A DNA stretch of 64,000 bases from Lamellibrachia satsuma (GCA_033239005.1 BSQZ01000005.1:2428501-2492500), one strand, 5' to 3'; shown: positions 11,465-23,546, counted from the first letter of the stretch. Notes: generated by a model from the sequence alone, not told the origin. Program-made: numbers and translations.

Positions 11465-13678
11465 TTAGAACATTTTGTCTTGGCTGTGAAGTGTCTCAGA
11501 ATTCACCACAGAGCATCTTATTAAAAAAATTTTCCTGGGGACCCCCATAGCAGGATTGGGTTTCCCCTTCCGCACTTTCCGCCACGTTGACCTTTGGCCG
11601 ATGCCCCTCGCTTCTTTCCGGCCCTTGCCATCTAGTCAAATTACTTCAGGGTTTTTTCTCTTGTGCCTGTCACATCTCTGGTGTGAGTACAAGTACGTGA
11701 CCATAATTTCTACGAATACACATATTTCAAAAATGTACTCGAGTACCGAGAAGTTCGGCCCCAGGTCTGGTTGGGACTTGATATCGCAAACATATTTGAG
11801 ACTGTCTACAGTGTCTGAAATTAGCAAAAAAATGAACTGGCCCAGATTTTTGTGTGAAGTAATAAGGCAAAGTTTTCGTGCATAAAACTAAAACAGACGT
11901 ATGGTCATTCATTTCTTATAACTAGCAGACCAATAAATAAAGTGATGAATTTAATACACATTTCATTGTGAAATTTATTTGCGAAACAGTTACTGTTCAA
12001 TGTAACATTATGTTTGATGGTGACGTTTTGCGCGCGGTGCCACTGCCGCAGTGCCACTGCCTTGGTACCGGAGCCTGGCACAGGCAAAAATTTATGCTGT
12101 TCTGAATTCACTCCAAATCAAAGCGTCCAAAGTTCACTTTCACAGCCAAATATTGCATTAATCAATCAATCGGTTTGTCTGCCTCCTTAACATCACCAGT
12201 ATGAATTTATTAAGTAAATTGGTGTAATATCGTTCAAAAATTGTCGAGCTCTACGATTCTCGCAACTTCGTCCACCATCTTTGCATTGGTGATACCCTGG
12301 GCAACAATTACTGATGTAACTTTAAAACTTTCCTGCCAGTTGTATAGAGAAGAATAAGCTAAATTTAACGCTAAAAACCTTATTTGGCTGCATAATTATT
12401 TCCAGAGACATCCTTCTAAATGTGAAAATCACCTGTCAAAAATTTAAAAATAGGATTTATTATTTGAAAGACGCAGGCTTTACCCATGAATAAAACTGAT
12501 TTAGAGGTATGTAATTGTTATAAAAGTTAACTTTATGGATAGTAAACATACAAAGCTATGAGAATAAGGCGGAAACACATTTTGAGTAATTTAGTAAGTA
12601 AAAAAGCCATTTTACCTGTTGTGTCCCCAATTACACTACCCCCCCCCCCCCCGGGTAATATGGATGGCAAATTTTTGTGTATTCTAGGTCCAATTCACAT
12701 AATCATAGATAGGGTTGTCTAAGTATTTATATTTGCCCTTGTTCAGTATATATGTAAGCATATTTTTTTTTAATGGTATTTATTTATTAACAATTTTATT
12801 ATTATTGGTTTTTATTGCAGTTGATGAACAGGAAGAACAGAACCAGATATTGGCAGACAGACTGTGTGACTGTGATGCTGAGTAAGGACAACTGATGCCA
12901 TGTTTCCATATTTTCTATAATTACACTAATTAATAGTTTGATTTATCAAGTGTTTTGGTCACGAATCTTGGAGGAGATATACTAGGGGGTCCATGGACCG
13001 CCGGTTAAGAACCTCCGAGTTAGATATTCAGTCGTGGAATTGGATCCCGGGTGTGGAAATGCAATTTCAAAAATATGGGAAGCAATGAGCATAAAAAGTG
13101 TACCCCGCCATTTATGTACCTCCTACCCTTGGTTTTTTATATGGGGAGGGGTGACAGGGTCCATTCTCAATGGCTGTGGAAAATGTACCCCCCTCTTTCC
13201 ACGAAATAAATGACTATTATTTAATTAATATTATTAGTATTAACCGTAATTTACTGAATGGTTATAAAAATGAACCCCCCCATTGTTTATATGGGAGGGG
13301 TCCATTGAAAATGGCCGTGGAAATGTACCCCTCTCCGCTCTTTCCATGTACATCGCAACCTCGGCTTTTTAAAGTGACGGGGAGTTCGAATGAATATCAT
13401 GTAGTCAGTATTATATTAATTTTTATAATAAGCACATACTTTCTGGCCGTTGGTCGAGAGACATGGCTGCCAGTCGAAGATGAGTTCTCTGTGGGAAAAC
13501 AGCATGAACCAAGACCAAGACCAAGGACCGAGAGGCACTCTTAGAATAAATTAACTGTTTCATTGAAATGCATTTCTGTGTTACAATGAAAACCTATCAG
13601 GTCCATTTTTGGGGGGGAGGTCATTTCCACAGTGGTAAATGGACAGACGGTCCATTTACCACGTAGCACCACCAAAAG
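11465..13678. other. intergenic; local duplication and poly-C tract, no supported gene
   Basis: This holds a run of 14 C residues near 12639-12652 and a local duplication in which GGAGGGG, a GTCCATT phrase, ATGGC and GTGGAAATGTACCCC recur at about 13142-13199 and 13293-13346. A polypyrimidine-AG followed by a short open segment at 12820-12880 could be an isolated exon, but nothing confirms it. Confidence 0.4.
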
Positions 13679-14056
13679 ATGGCTAAAGATTATTTGAAAT
13701 TTGTCACATCGTCCAACATACCCAATGCGATGAATATCGAGGATGTCAAACTTGCCACCGAAACAGATGACATGGTGCAGATGATCATCACTCTTTGTAG
13801 AAACGGATGATGGTTCGAGATCTGCAAATCGGACGACCCAATGATGTGAGAGTTCTACAAGGTCAGGGAAGAATTGACGGTCACTGACAACAACATACTA
13901 CTACGAGGGATGGAAATAGTCATCCAAGAGTCCCTAAGAGACCAAGCGGTGGCACTTGCGCACGAAGGCCATCAGAGGATTATTAAAACAAAGGAACTCG
14001 TAAGAGCAAAGGTATGGTTACCGAAAGTGAACGATAAAATTGGGACAGTGTTTCTC
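13679..14056 (+). pseudogene. Ty3/gypsy retrotransposon integrase zinc-binding fragment
   Basis: One frame with two internal TGA stops (about 13808 and 13847) reads a pre-integrase linker (VKLATETDDMVQMI) and EFYKVREELTVTDNNILLRG. It continues with ALAHEGHQRIIKTKELVRAK and VWLPKVNDKIG. The HEGHQ-x-I-x-K-T-K and (K/R)VW-x-P-x-(V/I)-(N/D) pattern is the zinc-binding N-terminus of gypsy-type integrases, which follows RNase H in these elements. The catalytic DDE core is absent, because the sequence gives way to the 32-bp minisatellite. It is a dead fragment. Confidence 0.75.
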
Positions 14057-14086
14057 GAATTGTCACAAAGTTCGTTGACAGTGTAC

Positions 14087-15386
14087 GCTGACCACTCGCA
14101 CAGAGTCATGGAATGTGTGCTGACCACTCACACAGTGTCGTAGAATGTGCATTGACCACTCACACAGTGTCGTAGAATGTGCATTGACCACTCACACAGA
14201 GTCGTAGAATGTGCACTGACTACTCACACAGACTCGTAGAATTTGCACTGACCACTCACACAGACTCGTAGCATGTGCACTGACCACTCATGCAGAGTTG
14301 TAGAATGTGCGCTGACCACTAACACAGAATTGTAGAATGTGCACTGACCACTCACACGGAGTCGTAGAATGTGCACTGACCACTCACACAGAGTCGTAAA
14401 ATGTGCACTGACCACTCACACAGAGTCATAGAATGTGTGCAGACCACTCACACAGAGTCATAGAATGTGCACTGACCACTCGCAAAGAGTCATAGAATGT
14501 GTGCTGACCACTCGCACAGAGTTGTAGAATGTGCGCTGACCACTAACACAGAATTGTAGAATGTGCACTGACCACTCGCACAGAGTCGTAGAATGTGCGC
14601 TGACCACTCACAAAGAGTCGTAGAATGTGCGCTGACCACTCGCACAGAGTCGTAGAATGTGCGCTGACCACTCGCACAGAGTCGTAGAATGTGTGCTGAC
14701 CACTCACAAAGAGTCGTAGAATGTGTGCTGACCACTCACAAAGAGTGGTAGAATGTGCGATGACCACTCGCACAGAGTCGTAGAATGTGCGCTGACCACT
14801 CACAAAGAGTCGTAGAATGTGCGCTGACCACTCGCACAGAGTCGTAGAATGTGTGCTGACCACTCACAAAGAGTCGTAGAATGTGTGCTGACCACTCACA
14901 AACAGTGGTAGAATGTGCGCTGACCACTCGCACAGAGTCGTAGAATGTGTGCTGACCACTCACAAAGAGTCGTAGAATGTGCGCTGACCACTCGCAAAGA
15001 GTCGTAGAATGTGTGCTGACCACTCGCACAGAGTCGTAGAATGTGTGCTGCGCTGACCACTCGCAGAGTCGTAGAATGTGTGCTGACCACTCACACAGAG
15101 TCGTAGAATGTGCGCTGACCACTCGCACAGAGTCGTAGAATGTGTGCTGACCACTCACACAGAGTCGTAGAATGTGTGCTGACCACTCGCACAGAGTCGT
15201 AGAATGTGTGCTGACCACTCACACAGAGTCGTACAATGTGTGCTGACCACTCACAAAGAGTCGTAGAATGTGCGCTGACAACTCGCACAGAGTCGTAGAA
15301 TGTGTGCTGACCACTCACACAGAGTCGTAGAATGTGCGCTGACCACTCGCACAGAGTCGTAGAATGTGTGCTGACCACTAACACAG
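14087..15386. repeat. 32-bp minisatellite, about 41 units
   Basis: The consensus unit is TGACCACTCGCACAGAGTCG followed by TAGAATGTGTGC. Recurrent variants (CGCACAGAG or CACAAAGAG; TGTGC or TGCGC) alternate through much of the array and suggest partial dimeric higher-order structure. A few units carry small indels, for example near 15050-15065. Because 32 is not a multiple of 3, long open minus-strand frames across it are side effects of low stop content. Confidence 0.95.
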
Positions 15387-16361
15387 ATAAATCCTAAAGA
15401 TAATCGTGCAAATCGGCTAGTCTGGAAGACTGGCTGTTTATTAGGCCCTATTAATACAGCCAGAGTATAGTGATTAAAATGTTAAAGGAAATGGCAAGAC
15501 GTTTTTGTCACCCTGTTCTATGTGAGTGTTGTAAATTGTTGTGTCGAAGCGATTTTAAATGACAGCAGGTATAAAACAGTCATTGCTAACACAAACTCTA
15601 CCTGTTGGCCCATTCGTGTCAATTGATGATGTAGCTGGCTATTTCGAGTTTTATGTTCGTCGTTGGACGTGTCGTTTCGTGCGGACTCGCTCAACGACTG
15701 TGCAAAAATAGTCGATATTCTTCCCGTTATAGCATCCTTTTCTAAATGCTTTTCAACATCGGTAAGCTGCACATTGCTTATTAATATAAAACACTTGTCA
15801 CGATGTGTCCATGAGGCCTTTGCATTACCGTAGGCTTGTACATGTGGTGTTTGATAGAGACCAGCCGATCGGTCAAGAGTCCAGCGTTGTCAATGGCTGT
15901 AGCAACAAGGAGCATAACCACAGGATGTTCGAACCTCCCGTATTATTGGCGATAATATCCGTAGCGTTTTATAACCGTTTTAATCGAAAGCGTCAAACTT
16001 GAAGTAATGTCTGTTAAAACATGTATTTTTGACATCGAATAGGCATAGTGGAAATGCGCTCTATTAGCGTTCTCTAAATATTATACTTTGCATAGTGTCT
16101 ATTGATTATATCGTGCATACAACATTGCAGTTTATTAAGAAGAGAAGCAGAGGTTAATTACGTATGGTCTAAGAGCCAGGGGGTTTACTTATGTTTTATT
16201 TGCCAAAAGGTCTGAGGGTCGTTTCTAGGTTTGAAAATACTGTAGTTTACAGAATTTGCACCGCAACTCGCAAGTGAAGCACCGTAAAATCACAGTTAAC
16301 ATGCAACTTGTCGGTTCTGGGATGTCCAACCAACACATGTGGTATCAAATGTTAGCTGAAT
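15387..16361. other. intergenic, no supported gene
   Basis: Only an 84-codon minus-strand ORF (15518-15772) with no recognised domain is present. It has one hydrophobic stretch (FVLAMTVLYLLSF) near its C-terminus. Confidence 0.4.
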
Positions 16362-17354
16362 GAGGGGAGACCGGGGCTTGTTGGCGTATGGGGAGGGCTG
16401 AATTTGTCTACCCGTTGGAGTAAATAATTCACTAATAATCCAACTGCGGTTAAACCAAGCCAACACCTGTAGCATTACGTGCTACGCGAGAACACTTCAG
16501 CCATACAGACGATGCTGCGCAAACGTTATTGCGGCTTTTTACTGTTTCGCAATGTTGAGTGATAAATTGAAATGTGATAAATATCTTCTACGCCATGGTT
16601 GTTCATGCACTGTGCAGGGCAACATGATGAAATTATGACATTTGGGCACACATCGAAAGGAACTAAATCGTATTGCCCCGCATATTTTATTTGTTGCGTC
16701 ATGCAAATAGCGGCCGACCAGGTCGGGGCGAGTTGGCGCATTTTTGTCGGGGCGGGTTGGCGCATGCGTTATCATGGGGATATGGCATGTTACCGACAGG
16801 CCAAATCCCAATGTCACGCAATATATTGCCCAAGTCAGTAACGAAGCCTGACCCATCGGTGAAGCTCAGTCCCCCGGTGATATTTGACAAAAATAGGTCC
16901 GGGGAGAAATTGGTCCAAAAACTGTGTGTAGCTAACGGTTGCACGAATAATGCACTGGGAGTTATCGGTATTATATCTGCCACAACTGTGATTATGTTGT
17001 TTGAAGGCACATGCGTGGCCAATCCAGTGCATTGGGTTGAATTAAATTACTGTTTGCTAACCATTTTGATGTATTTAATGGGATACGCCATCGTACCCCA
17101 GGGATGCGACAACCTACCGTACACGGGCAGGTTGGCGCAGTTGAGGAGGGGTCAGATAATGGCCAAAATCACAAATCTAAAAACAATCTAAAATAGATAG
17201 GAAACCGGTGAACACGTATACTAATACATTATACATACATTAATGCATGACTGAATATGAAACATACGTATATTAAGTGGATGTACCCCATCTACGTTAC
17301 TTAAGAAAAGTATGAATTTAAGTGAAAATTACGCCAACCCTCCCAAGTCTACCC
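16362..17354. mobile_element. TIR element with GTTGGCGTA termini (MITE candidate)
   Basis: The left end has GGGAGACCGGGGCTTGTTGG followed by CGTA. The right end, reverse-complemented, has GGGTAGACTTGGGAGGGTTG followed by GCGTA. The GTTGGCG word also occurs internally (about 16732, 16754 and 17131), as in subterminal repeats. A 172-codon ORF (16673-17191) crosses the interior but shows no transposase motif. The target duplication is unclear. Confidence 0.4.
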
Positions 17355-19286
17355 TATTTCAATATGTTCATGCCATACAAATGACAAGGCAATGAGTTGT
17401 CGTTTTTCGAACGTCTTCAATTTAGGTATGATCAGCAGTGATTATATTGCACAGGTATAACTCATTAACATTTCAGATGTCAAGCTTTATTTGATGCCTC
17501 ATTTGGTATACACCACTCGTGATTGTCGTAACGTTAATGAGCCCTCCATCGGTTGGCTCGGTGTTGATCTGCTGATAGCGTCGTCCGCTGTCAGCGACTG
17601 TGTGATATATCGCTAATAAACAAACTTCATTACCGCGTTCTAATGTACAGTTATTTGACGATCATAGGCGAGAACGTCACAGTTGTGGCCTGTTTTCACT
17701 CAAAATGTTTGAATACGAGACGCGAAATAACTTAACGGGATAGGCGGTATTTGTCCAAACCGTGAAAGCAGTATCAGCCCCAGAGTCCGCAGGATTTTAT
17801 TTACCACATGACCTGAGGACTGTTTCTAAGGTAACATTTACTATCGGAAAATATATTGTTTTGCGTCCTATATTGAAATATCTGCTTAAAAGTAGTGATC
17901 TTTCTTTAAATGGTTTGTTGGGAAATGTGACAGATTCACAATTCAGAGGTTTTTGTTAGAAGAAAAAAAAACAAATATTAACTTCCTTTATCGTGACATC
18001 AATTGTGATGTCCGGGTTCAGTTGTGACGTGAAGTATGCATCATTATGTATTCATGAAAGTATGTATGTCTACAACCAGGACGTAATGGCTGACTGATTT
18101 CCAAGAAGGACATTGGGCCATAGCCCCTCCTGTTTGACGTATTAAAACAAAAATTCGTATGTAACATGTAGCGCCACTACATAGTAGCAAGGTAATCTAA
18201 AGCCTTTGGTCTCCCCTTTGCGAAATCCTAGATACGTCACTCCTGATTTCCTACTCAGTCACGCATGGTGTCCACCGGTTTGACGAATGCGACATGAGTA
18301 AAGGAATGATTGTGCACGTGCGTGCGTGCGTGCGTGCGTGCGTGCGGGCGGGTGAGTGAGCGAGTAAGTGACTGAGGGTGTGAGTGTATGCGTTAATATG
18401 TGCGTGAGTAAGTGAAACAACAAGCTTTGTCGTAGTCTGACAGCCTTGTGGCATTTTTGCCTAAAACATATACAGTATAAATAATAAATATTCAGCTGGT
18501 TGTTTCCGTGGACACGCCAACACAAGCCAGTGCGATCGAAGGCGCTCGTGCAAAGATTAGGTTAACACGACAACTGCATCTATGACAACGTAGTCAGTCA
18601 TTATTTGTGGCCTTGACTGTATTCGAACCGACACTCCTCGCTGGCATGGATTGTTGACACTCGCAGGCTGACGGATCACTGTCAAAGACACGACGCCATA
18701 GCAACGCCCAGCCGACGGATACTTCTATTTAATCATTATTATGCAGATTCGCTTGTACGGTTGGGGGCGCTGTCTGCGTGACGGTAGGTAGACGTCATCA
18801 GGAAGTGCTACGGGCAACTGTGCATGAGGCAATTTTTCCGCATGCCAGACATCGGTCATTGGCGACACGACTGACCACACCAAGTGTCCACTCCGGGTCT
18901 ACATGAGGCCGCGACGACGATCGAGTCACGACGCCGTTTACCCAACAGGTGAGAGTGCCAGCGTTTATTACTGCTGGCATCGTCATCGGCATACATAGCT
19001 ACAAGGGCAGGTGTAACCGTAACAGTCCAAGTGACACTCGCTGATATAGCGAAACTATCTGTCTGTTATAGCGAGTTTCATTAACCGGAGACGACAGTAC
19101 GGGCGCAGCGAGCGGCGTGAAATGTATGTAGGTGTATGTACAGGTGAGAGTTTGTGTTTTTGTTGGCCCCTGTATTAGGCAGTGCGCTTGTATGTATGTA
19201 TGTACGTATAAGTATCAGCGTGTTTGTGTCTGTGTCAGACCGTATTTGTCTGTATCTGTCTGTCTATTTGTGTATGTCTGTGCCAC
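17355..19286. other. intergenic with GTGC microsatellite, no supported gene
   Basis: It contains a GTGC tetranucleotide run at about 18317-18349 that degrades into GTGAGTGA-like sequence to 18417. Nothing else is recognisable. Confidence 0.5.
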
Positions 19287-19653
19287 CATGTGGCTATGTT
19301 TGTGTGTGTCGTTGTGTGTGTGTCTGTGTGTCGGTGCTTACATGCCTGTGGGTCGCTGTGAGTCAGTCTGTGTCTGTGAGTGCTGCTCGGTGTCATTGGC
19401 TCGGTCGGTGAATAGATCTTCGCGTGTTGGCGTACGGTCATCACGACCTCTCTCGGCATCGTTCTACTCATGTGGCTATGTTTTTGTATGTGTCGTTGTC
19501 TGTGTGTCTGTGTGTCGGTGCGTACATGCCTGTGGGTAGCTGTGAGTTAGTATGTGTCTGTGAGTGCTGCTCGGTGTCACTGGCTCGATCGGTGAATAGA
19601 TCCCCGCGTGTTTGCGTGCAGTCATCACGTCTTCTGTCGGCACCGTTCTACTC
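19287..19653. repeat. two-copy 182-bp tandem duplication in GT-rich DNA
   Basis: A segment starting CATGTGGCTATGTTTGTGTG (19287) repeats from 19469 with about 90 percent visible identity, through GTGAGTGCTGCTCGGTGTCA, GGTGAATAGATC and CGTTCTACTC. The GT-rich open frames over it are low-complexity artefacts. Confidence 0.85.
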
Positions 19654-19765
19654 TAGTTACATTACTGATTGAGCCGTGCAACAACGCTGACTATCAGCCT
19701 TAAGCCTGAGACGGCTGCCTGCGATCGGCTGATAGACCTGTCCTAGTGGCACAACGAACCAATTA

Positions 19766-20480
19766 GTGTAGGCTCTTGTGTAATTTCGTGCAGAATGTTT
19801 GTTAAAAGTAAAATTTTACTTGATTTTAAATCTTTAGGTTATAAAGACTTTAAAAAAATTATGGTAGCAATTTTTCTAAGCAGAATAAGTTTACCAAAAT
19901 TCAAGATGGCCGCCACCATATAAATCGCAAAATTTTCCACCATAATGTTATTTAAAATGATTCCTGACATGTAAGTAATGGCGCCCGGAGACCTTGGCAT
20001 CGACAGTACCCATTTATATATTATATATTTATTGTTTAGATATATGTGAGCGGTCGTAGAATTTCAAAATGGCGGTTGGACAAAAATAGATAGAGTTAAC
20101 TACTGTTGACTGTATTGCTATGCTCAATCTTCACTGTTCCTTTGCCAGTGATACTGTGTATCCTCTAATTATTATTTAAGTTGCAAAAGTTTAAAAAATA
20201 GGGTGGTAAATTCAAGATGGCTGCCATATGGAACGTGGACACTTTTGTCGATATACTTGACTTTAAGGTGATGATATGACGATATCCTATCCTATTTGTA
20301 GCGACAGATGATATTAAACAAACGATATGGATTAGAAAGTCTACGACAGCGATTTTTAATTTCAAAATGGCTGCCATAAAACACAAATGCATGCATAATA
20401 GTACATTTTTAAGGGAAATTGCAGACACTTCGCATGTTTCACACTGAATATTTATTCTAAATGAACAAGCACCATACACA
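19766..20480. repeat. left long inverted repeat with ATGGC-motif array
   Basis: TTCAA(G/A)ATGGC motifs lie at about 19903, 20068, 20212 and 20361, spaced about 144-165 bp. Most continue as CGCC or TGCCA. The outer 100 bp matches the inverted right end of the element. The AAGATGGC(C/T)GCC form resembles the YY1 recognition core known in animals. Confidence 0.55.
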
Positions 20481-20740
20481 TTACATTACTGTAATAACAT
20501 GGCTATTAATAGTTCTAATTGAACGGCGAACTCCTTTTTTTACTTTAAGTATTCGTTGACATTACGGTGGCTGACAGTTCAACCTCAAACATCATCATCA
20601 GCGGTTGACCCGATTTGCTCGTCGATGCCAGCTGTGTTGACGCAGCTAAATCCTACGAAGCCACGTACCTCAGTGCACGGAATATTGTTAACAAGACAAC
20701 TGCACTTCCTCTTTCACCCACGTTTATATTTATACTTGTC

Positions 20741-22493
20741 TTAATTCACGATTGCTTCAGGGGCTGGTGGATTCAAACATAGAACAGGAACAAAATTACA
20801 TGCAGCGGCATTGAAATTCCACCCACACTCTGGATACGGGAGGCATCGTTGACCGTCGCCAGCCTTTCTCCACATCATTGCTATGTAATGTACCCACAAA
20901 ATATGTGTAGTTGTAGTTGAAGGAAGACAATCTCCCTCAGCTGCACGATTTGAGTATAGGAACCAACGGAGCTCATTTACTTTGGTGCATATTTTGGAAC
21001 TGTAAAGCATTCAGACAAATCGTTCCAACTGTTTGCATGTTTCTGGAGATGGATCAATGTTCCCCAAAGATGCTAATGCTTCCAGAATCTCTTCATCACA
21101 AGACATGAACACCTTGAAGCACCACTCTTTGGTTCTACCGACAAATCTACCACACGTGTCAGTCCCCATAAAAGCATGTAAGCCTAACATCGCCGATGCG
21201 CGTTTTGGTCCCAGCATGTCATAAATAAGTTGCATTGCAATATTTTTCTTCAGCTTGCCCTTTCTAGAAAGAAAGCTTGTTGCAACTGGAAGGCTTGGAT
21301 ACAGTTGAACCATCAGCTGGAAGACGTCTGTGTCTGGCGAATCAATCACAACTTCTGTATCTCTGTCAATTGTAAGGGCATGCAGCTAGAGCAAACCATC
21401 TGCCTCCTCCTCACTGTGAGTGATTAGGGTGCTTGGAACATGGACATTTCCCTTGCTTTCTGTTCCAGACGTCACAATGAACTTATTCAACCTGTTGCCA
21501 GGACTCTTGTTGTGATCTAGACATTTAGCAGCTAAATACTCTATAACTTCTGCGTTGGTGTTGACATTTGAGAGGAAATCCTCCAAAGAAATATTCTGGA
21601 TTAACGCGCTGTCCTTGACGTGGTAGTACGTTGACTTCCCCATTGTCCTCTTTTTCCTCATTTGTTCTTCGAGGGAGGTGTTCAGATATTAAACACCAAC
21701 CTAACTTCGTCGTAATATGCTATCAACTTGATGAGTTTCGCAAGAAAGGATTCAGCAAAGTCACGACATGTCTTCATGTTATCAGTTTGTTTGGAAGCTG
21801 AATTCACCAATGCCATGCCATCGAATATGATTACTCTTGAACTTGTAGTTTGGTTTCCATCCTCTATTTCCATATCTTGCGATGTTGCATATTTCTCAAG
21901 ATGATGGAGAATCGTCGCCTTGTCATACTTTGGTCACCTTCTCATTCATACCTTTTCTTATAAGGAGTTTGTGCATACCATCCCCATCTGCCGTAAATGG
22001 GTTTCCATGTTCGACAAATATCCCAGTGAACTTTGTAGCAATCTTCGTTATTCGGGAGAGCTTTCCTCATCTGATCACATGGTGCTGCATTCTACTGTCA
22101 TTACTACCCTTGCCGTATTCTTTCGAGCAAGTTTGACATCTCAGGCGCAATGAGAAAGAACTTATCTAGAGCCTTCTCATTTTGGGTTATTCCTACTATT
22201 CCTCCAATAACCTTAAGTGCGCCGTTTTCGTGTGCAATTGCATGATATGGGGCTACTGAAGTAAATCCTGCCACCCCTTTCGCCACGCAGAAGTTCCCTT
22301 TCAGGTATTTTGCCCAGATGTCCGGATGCTGCTTTTCCGCTTCCTGCATTGTGGAAATATACAGGGGTAGCAAACGAGCATAGTTCAGATGGTCATGGGC
22401 AAAGAAGTACTTGATAAGAGACTCGGTGCTCTCCATGTGCAGCAGAATAATCTCTTTATCTAATGCTTCTAACAAATTGTAGGATTGTCTCAA
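20741..22493 (-). pseudogene. PIN/XPG-like nuclease-domain gene of a repeat family, frameshifted
   Basis: Minus-strand segments read in order. The first has IKYFFAHDHLNYARLLPLYI and KVIGGIVGIT (22493-22104). Next comes VIIFDGMALVNSASKQTDNM (about 21873-21682), then EEADGLL with DTDVFQLMV, GLHAFMGTDTCGRFVGRTKE and CDEEILEALASLGN (about 21661-21011). A C-terminal LRWFLYSNRAAEGDCLP and WVHYIAMMWRK follow (21010-20741). The order (HDHxNYAR domain, FDGM, EEAD, DTDV, GxDT) is that of a large uncharacterised family in marine invertebrates and fish with PIN/FEN-type acidic residues. Stops and frame changes near 22104, 21682, 21386 and 21011 show decay. The usual GCDT is GTDT here. The biochemical activity is inferred, not known. 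Confidence 0.65.
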
Positions 22494-22744
22494 ACTGTTT
22501 CATGTAGTTTTTGTGTTGCAATCACCTGTGTCCCCTGAAATTATGGCAACAATGCCACAGCGACAGCTGCTACAACAGTGATACTACAATAACAGTGATT
22601 GTGTTAAAACGATCTCTAACACGGCAATTGTAATTATACAATGCATTGATTACATACAAAGATTTGAGTTTTTTGTGCGCTAAAATTGTGTTGCAATGTT
22701 GCTACCACAAAAAGTTATCCAACCTGTATAATATATTGAAAGTT

Positions 22745-22889
22745 ATTAAAACAATGATAGAAGCACGTTTTTCAATCTTTATTTAACGATGATAAAATAA
22801 TTACAGCACATAAAGTATGATTATGTAAAGAACAACATAGATTGAACATAACAGTACAGTCTAAACGTGTTTCTATCATTGTTTTAATA
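22745..22889. repeat. inverted repeat inside the nuclease element
   Basis: ATTAAAACAATGATAGAAGC at 22745 is matched in reverse complement by GTTTCTATCATTGTTTTAAT ending at 22889 (arms 23 bp, 22 matching, spacer about 99 bp). It sits between the main nuclease copy and its truncated duplicate, which suggests a small nested inverted-repeat element or a rearrangement joint. Confidence 0.7.
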
Positions 22890-22904
22890 ATAATAAGGTT
22901 GGAC

Positions 22905-23095
22905 AACTATTCGTTGACTTTCCCCTTGTTCTCTGTTTCCTCATTTGTTCTTTGAGGGAGGTGTTCAGATATCAAACACCAAACTAACTTCGTCGTAATT
23001 TGCTACCAAGTGTATGACTTTCTCAAAAAAGGATTCAGCGAAGTCACGACATGTCTTCATATTATCAGTTTTGGAAACTGAATTCACCATTACCA
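22905..23095 (-). pseudogene. truncated second copy of the nuclease gene
   Basis: This about 190-bp block matches 21628-21820 of the main gene closely (CTCATTTGTTCTTTGAGGGA, then GGTGTTCAGATATCAAACAC, and CACGACATGTCTTCATATTA). It then passes directly into the right inverted repeat. It is a deletion derivative of the same gene. Confidence 0.8.
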
Positions 23096-23434
23096 TAAAA
23101 TTTTTATTGTGACCGCCATTTTGTAATTCAAGATGTTAAGCCCACATTATGTATGAATAACACAGATACTAATAAAAAATAGGTACTTTCAATGCTACGG
23201 GCTCCAGGCATCATTCTAAACATGTAACGAATAAAAAAATAATAACATGATGGAATATCAAGTCATTTGTATACTGGTGGCCATCTTGAATTTGGTAAAA
23301 ATATCCTGTTTGAAAAAATTGCCACCCTATTGTTTTTAGAACTATACTACTCAGAGATACTAGATCAAGTGAAAGTTTGCTTTTAACAAAGATTCTACAC
23401 GAAAGCATGTTCTGTGACATAGTGGCCTACACCA
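23096..23434. repeat. right long inverted repeat of the nuclease element
   Basis: The reverse complement carries TTCAAGATGGCCACC (23278 region) and an AAAATGGCGGTC motif (23108 region), and its outer end matches the left repeat. It is shorter than the left one, with about two motif units instead of four. Confidence 0.55.
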
Positions 23435-23546
23435 AATAACAAGCATATTGCAACATTAATAGAAACTACTGCGAAATAAATGAAAACGTGATTTACTGGT
23501 TTGGTAATTTATATTGTGCCATTGCATGTAAATAGCGACGATTAAA

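Larger units (their letters stand above)
19766..23434. mobile_element. composite DNA transposon with long inverted repeats carrying a PIN-like nuclease gene
   Basis: The left outer sequence (GTGTAGGC, then TTCGTGCAGAATGTTTGTTA, AAAG and ACTTGAT) matches the reverse complement of the right outer sequence (GTGTAGGC, then TTCGTGTAGAATCTTTGTTA, AAAG and ACTTGAT). Both repeats contain TTCAAGATGGC motifs pointing inward. Between them lies the minus-strand nuclease pseudogene. The right part also contains a second, truncated copy of that gene, so this is probably two overlapping copies or an internally rearranged one. No transposase other than the nuclease-domain protein is visible. Confidence 0.55.

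Noticed and set aside
14490..15384. Minus-strand ORFs of 64-160 codons over the 32-bp array
   Set aside because: Same repeat peptide in overlapping frames, no start context or domain; satellite artefacts.
14087..15386. CRISPR-like array
   Set aside because: Units are contiguous 32-bp tandem repeats with no unique spacers, no cas genes and a eukaryotic context.
19132..19672. Cysteine/valine-rich ORFs in GT-rich DNA
   Set aside because: Low-complexity translation of GT repeats with a 182-bp duplication.
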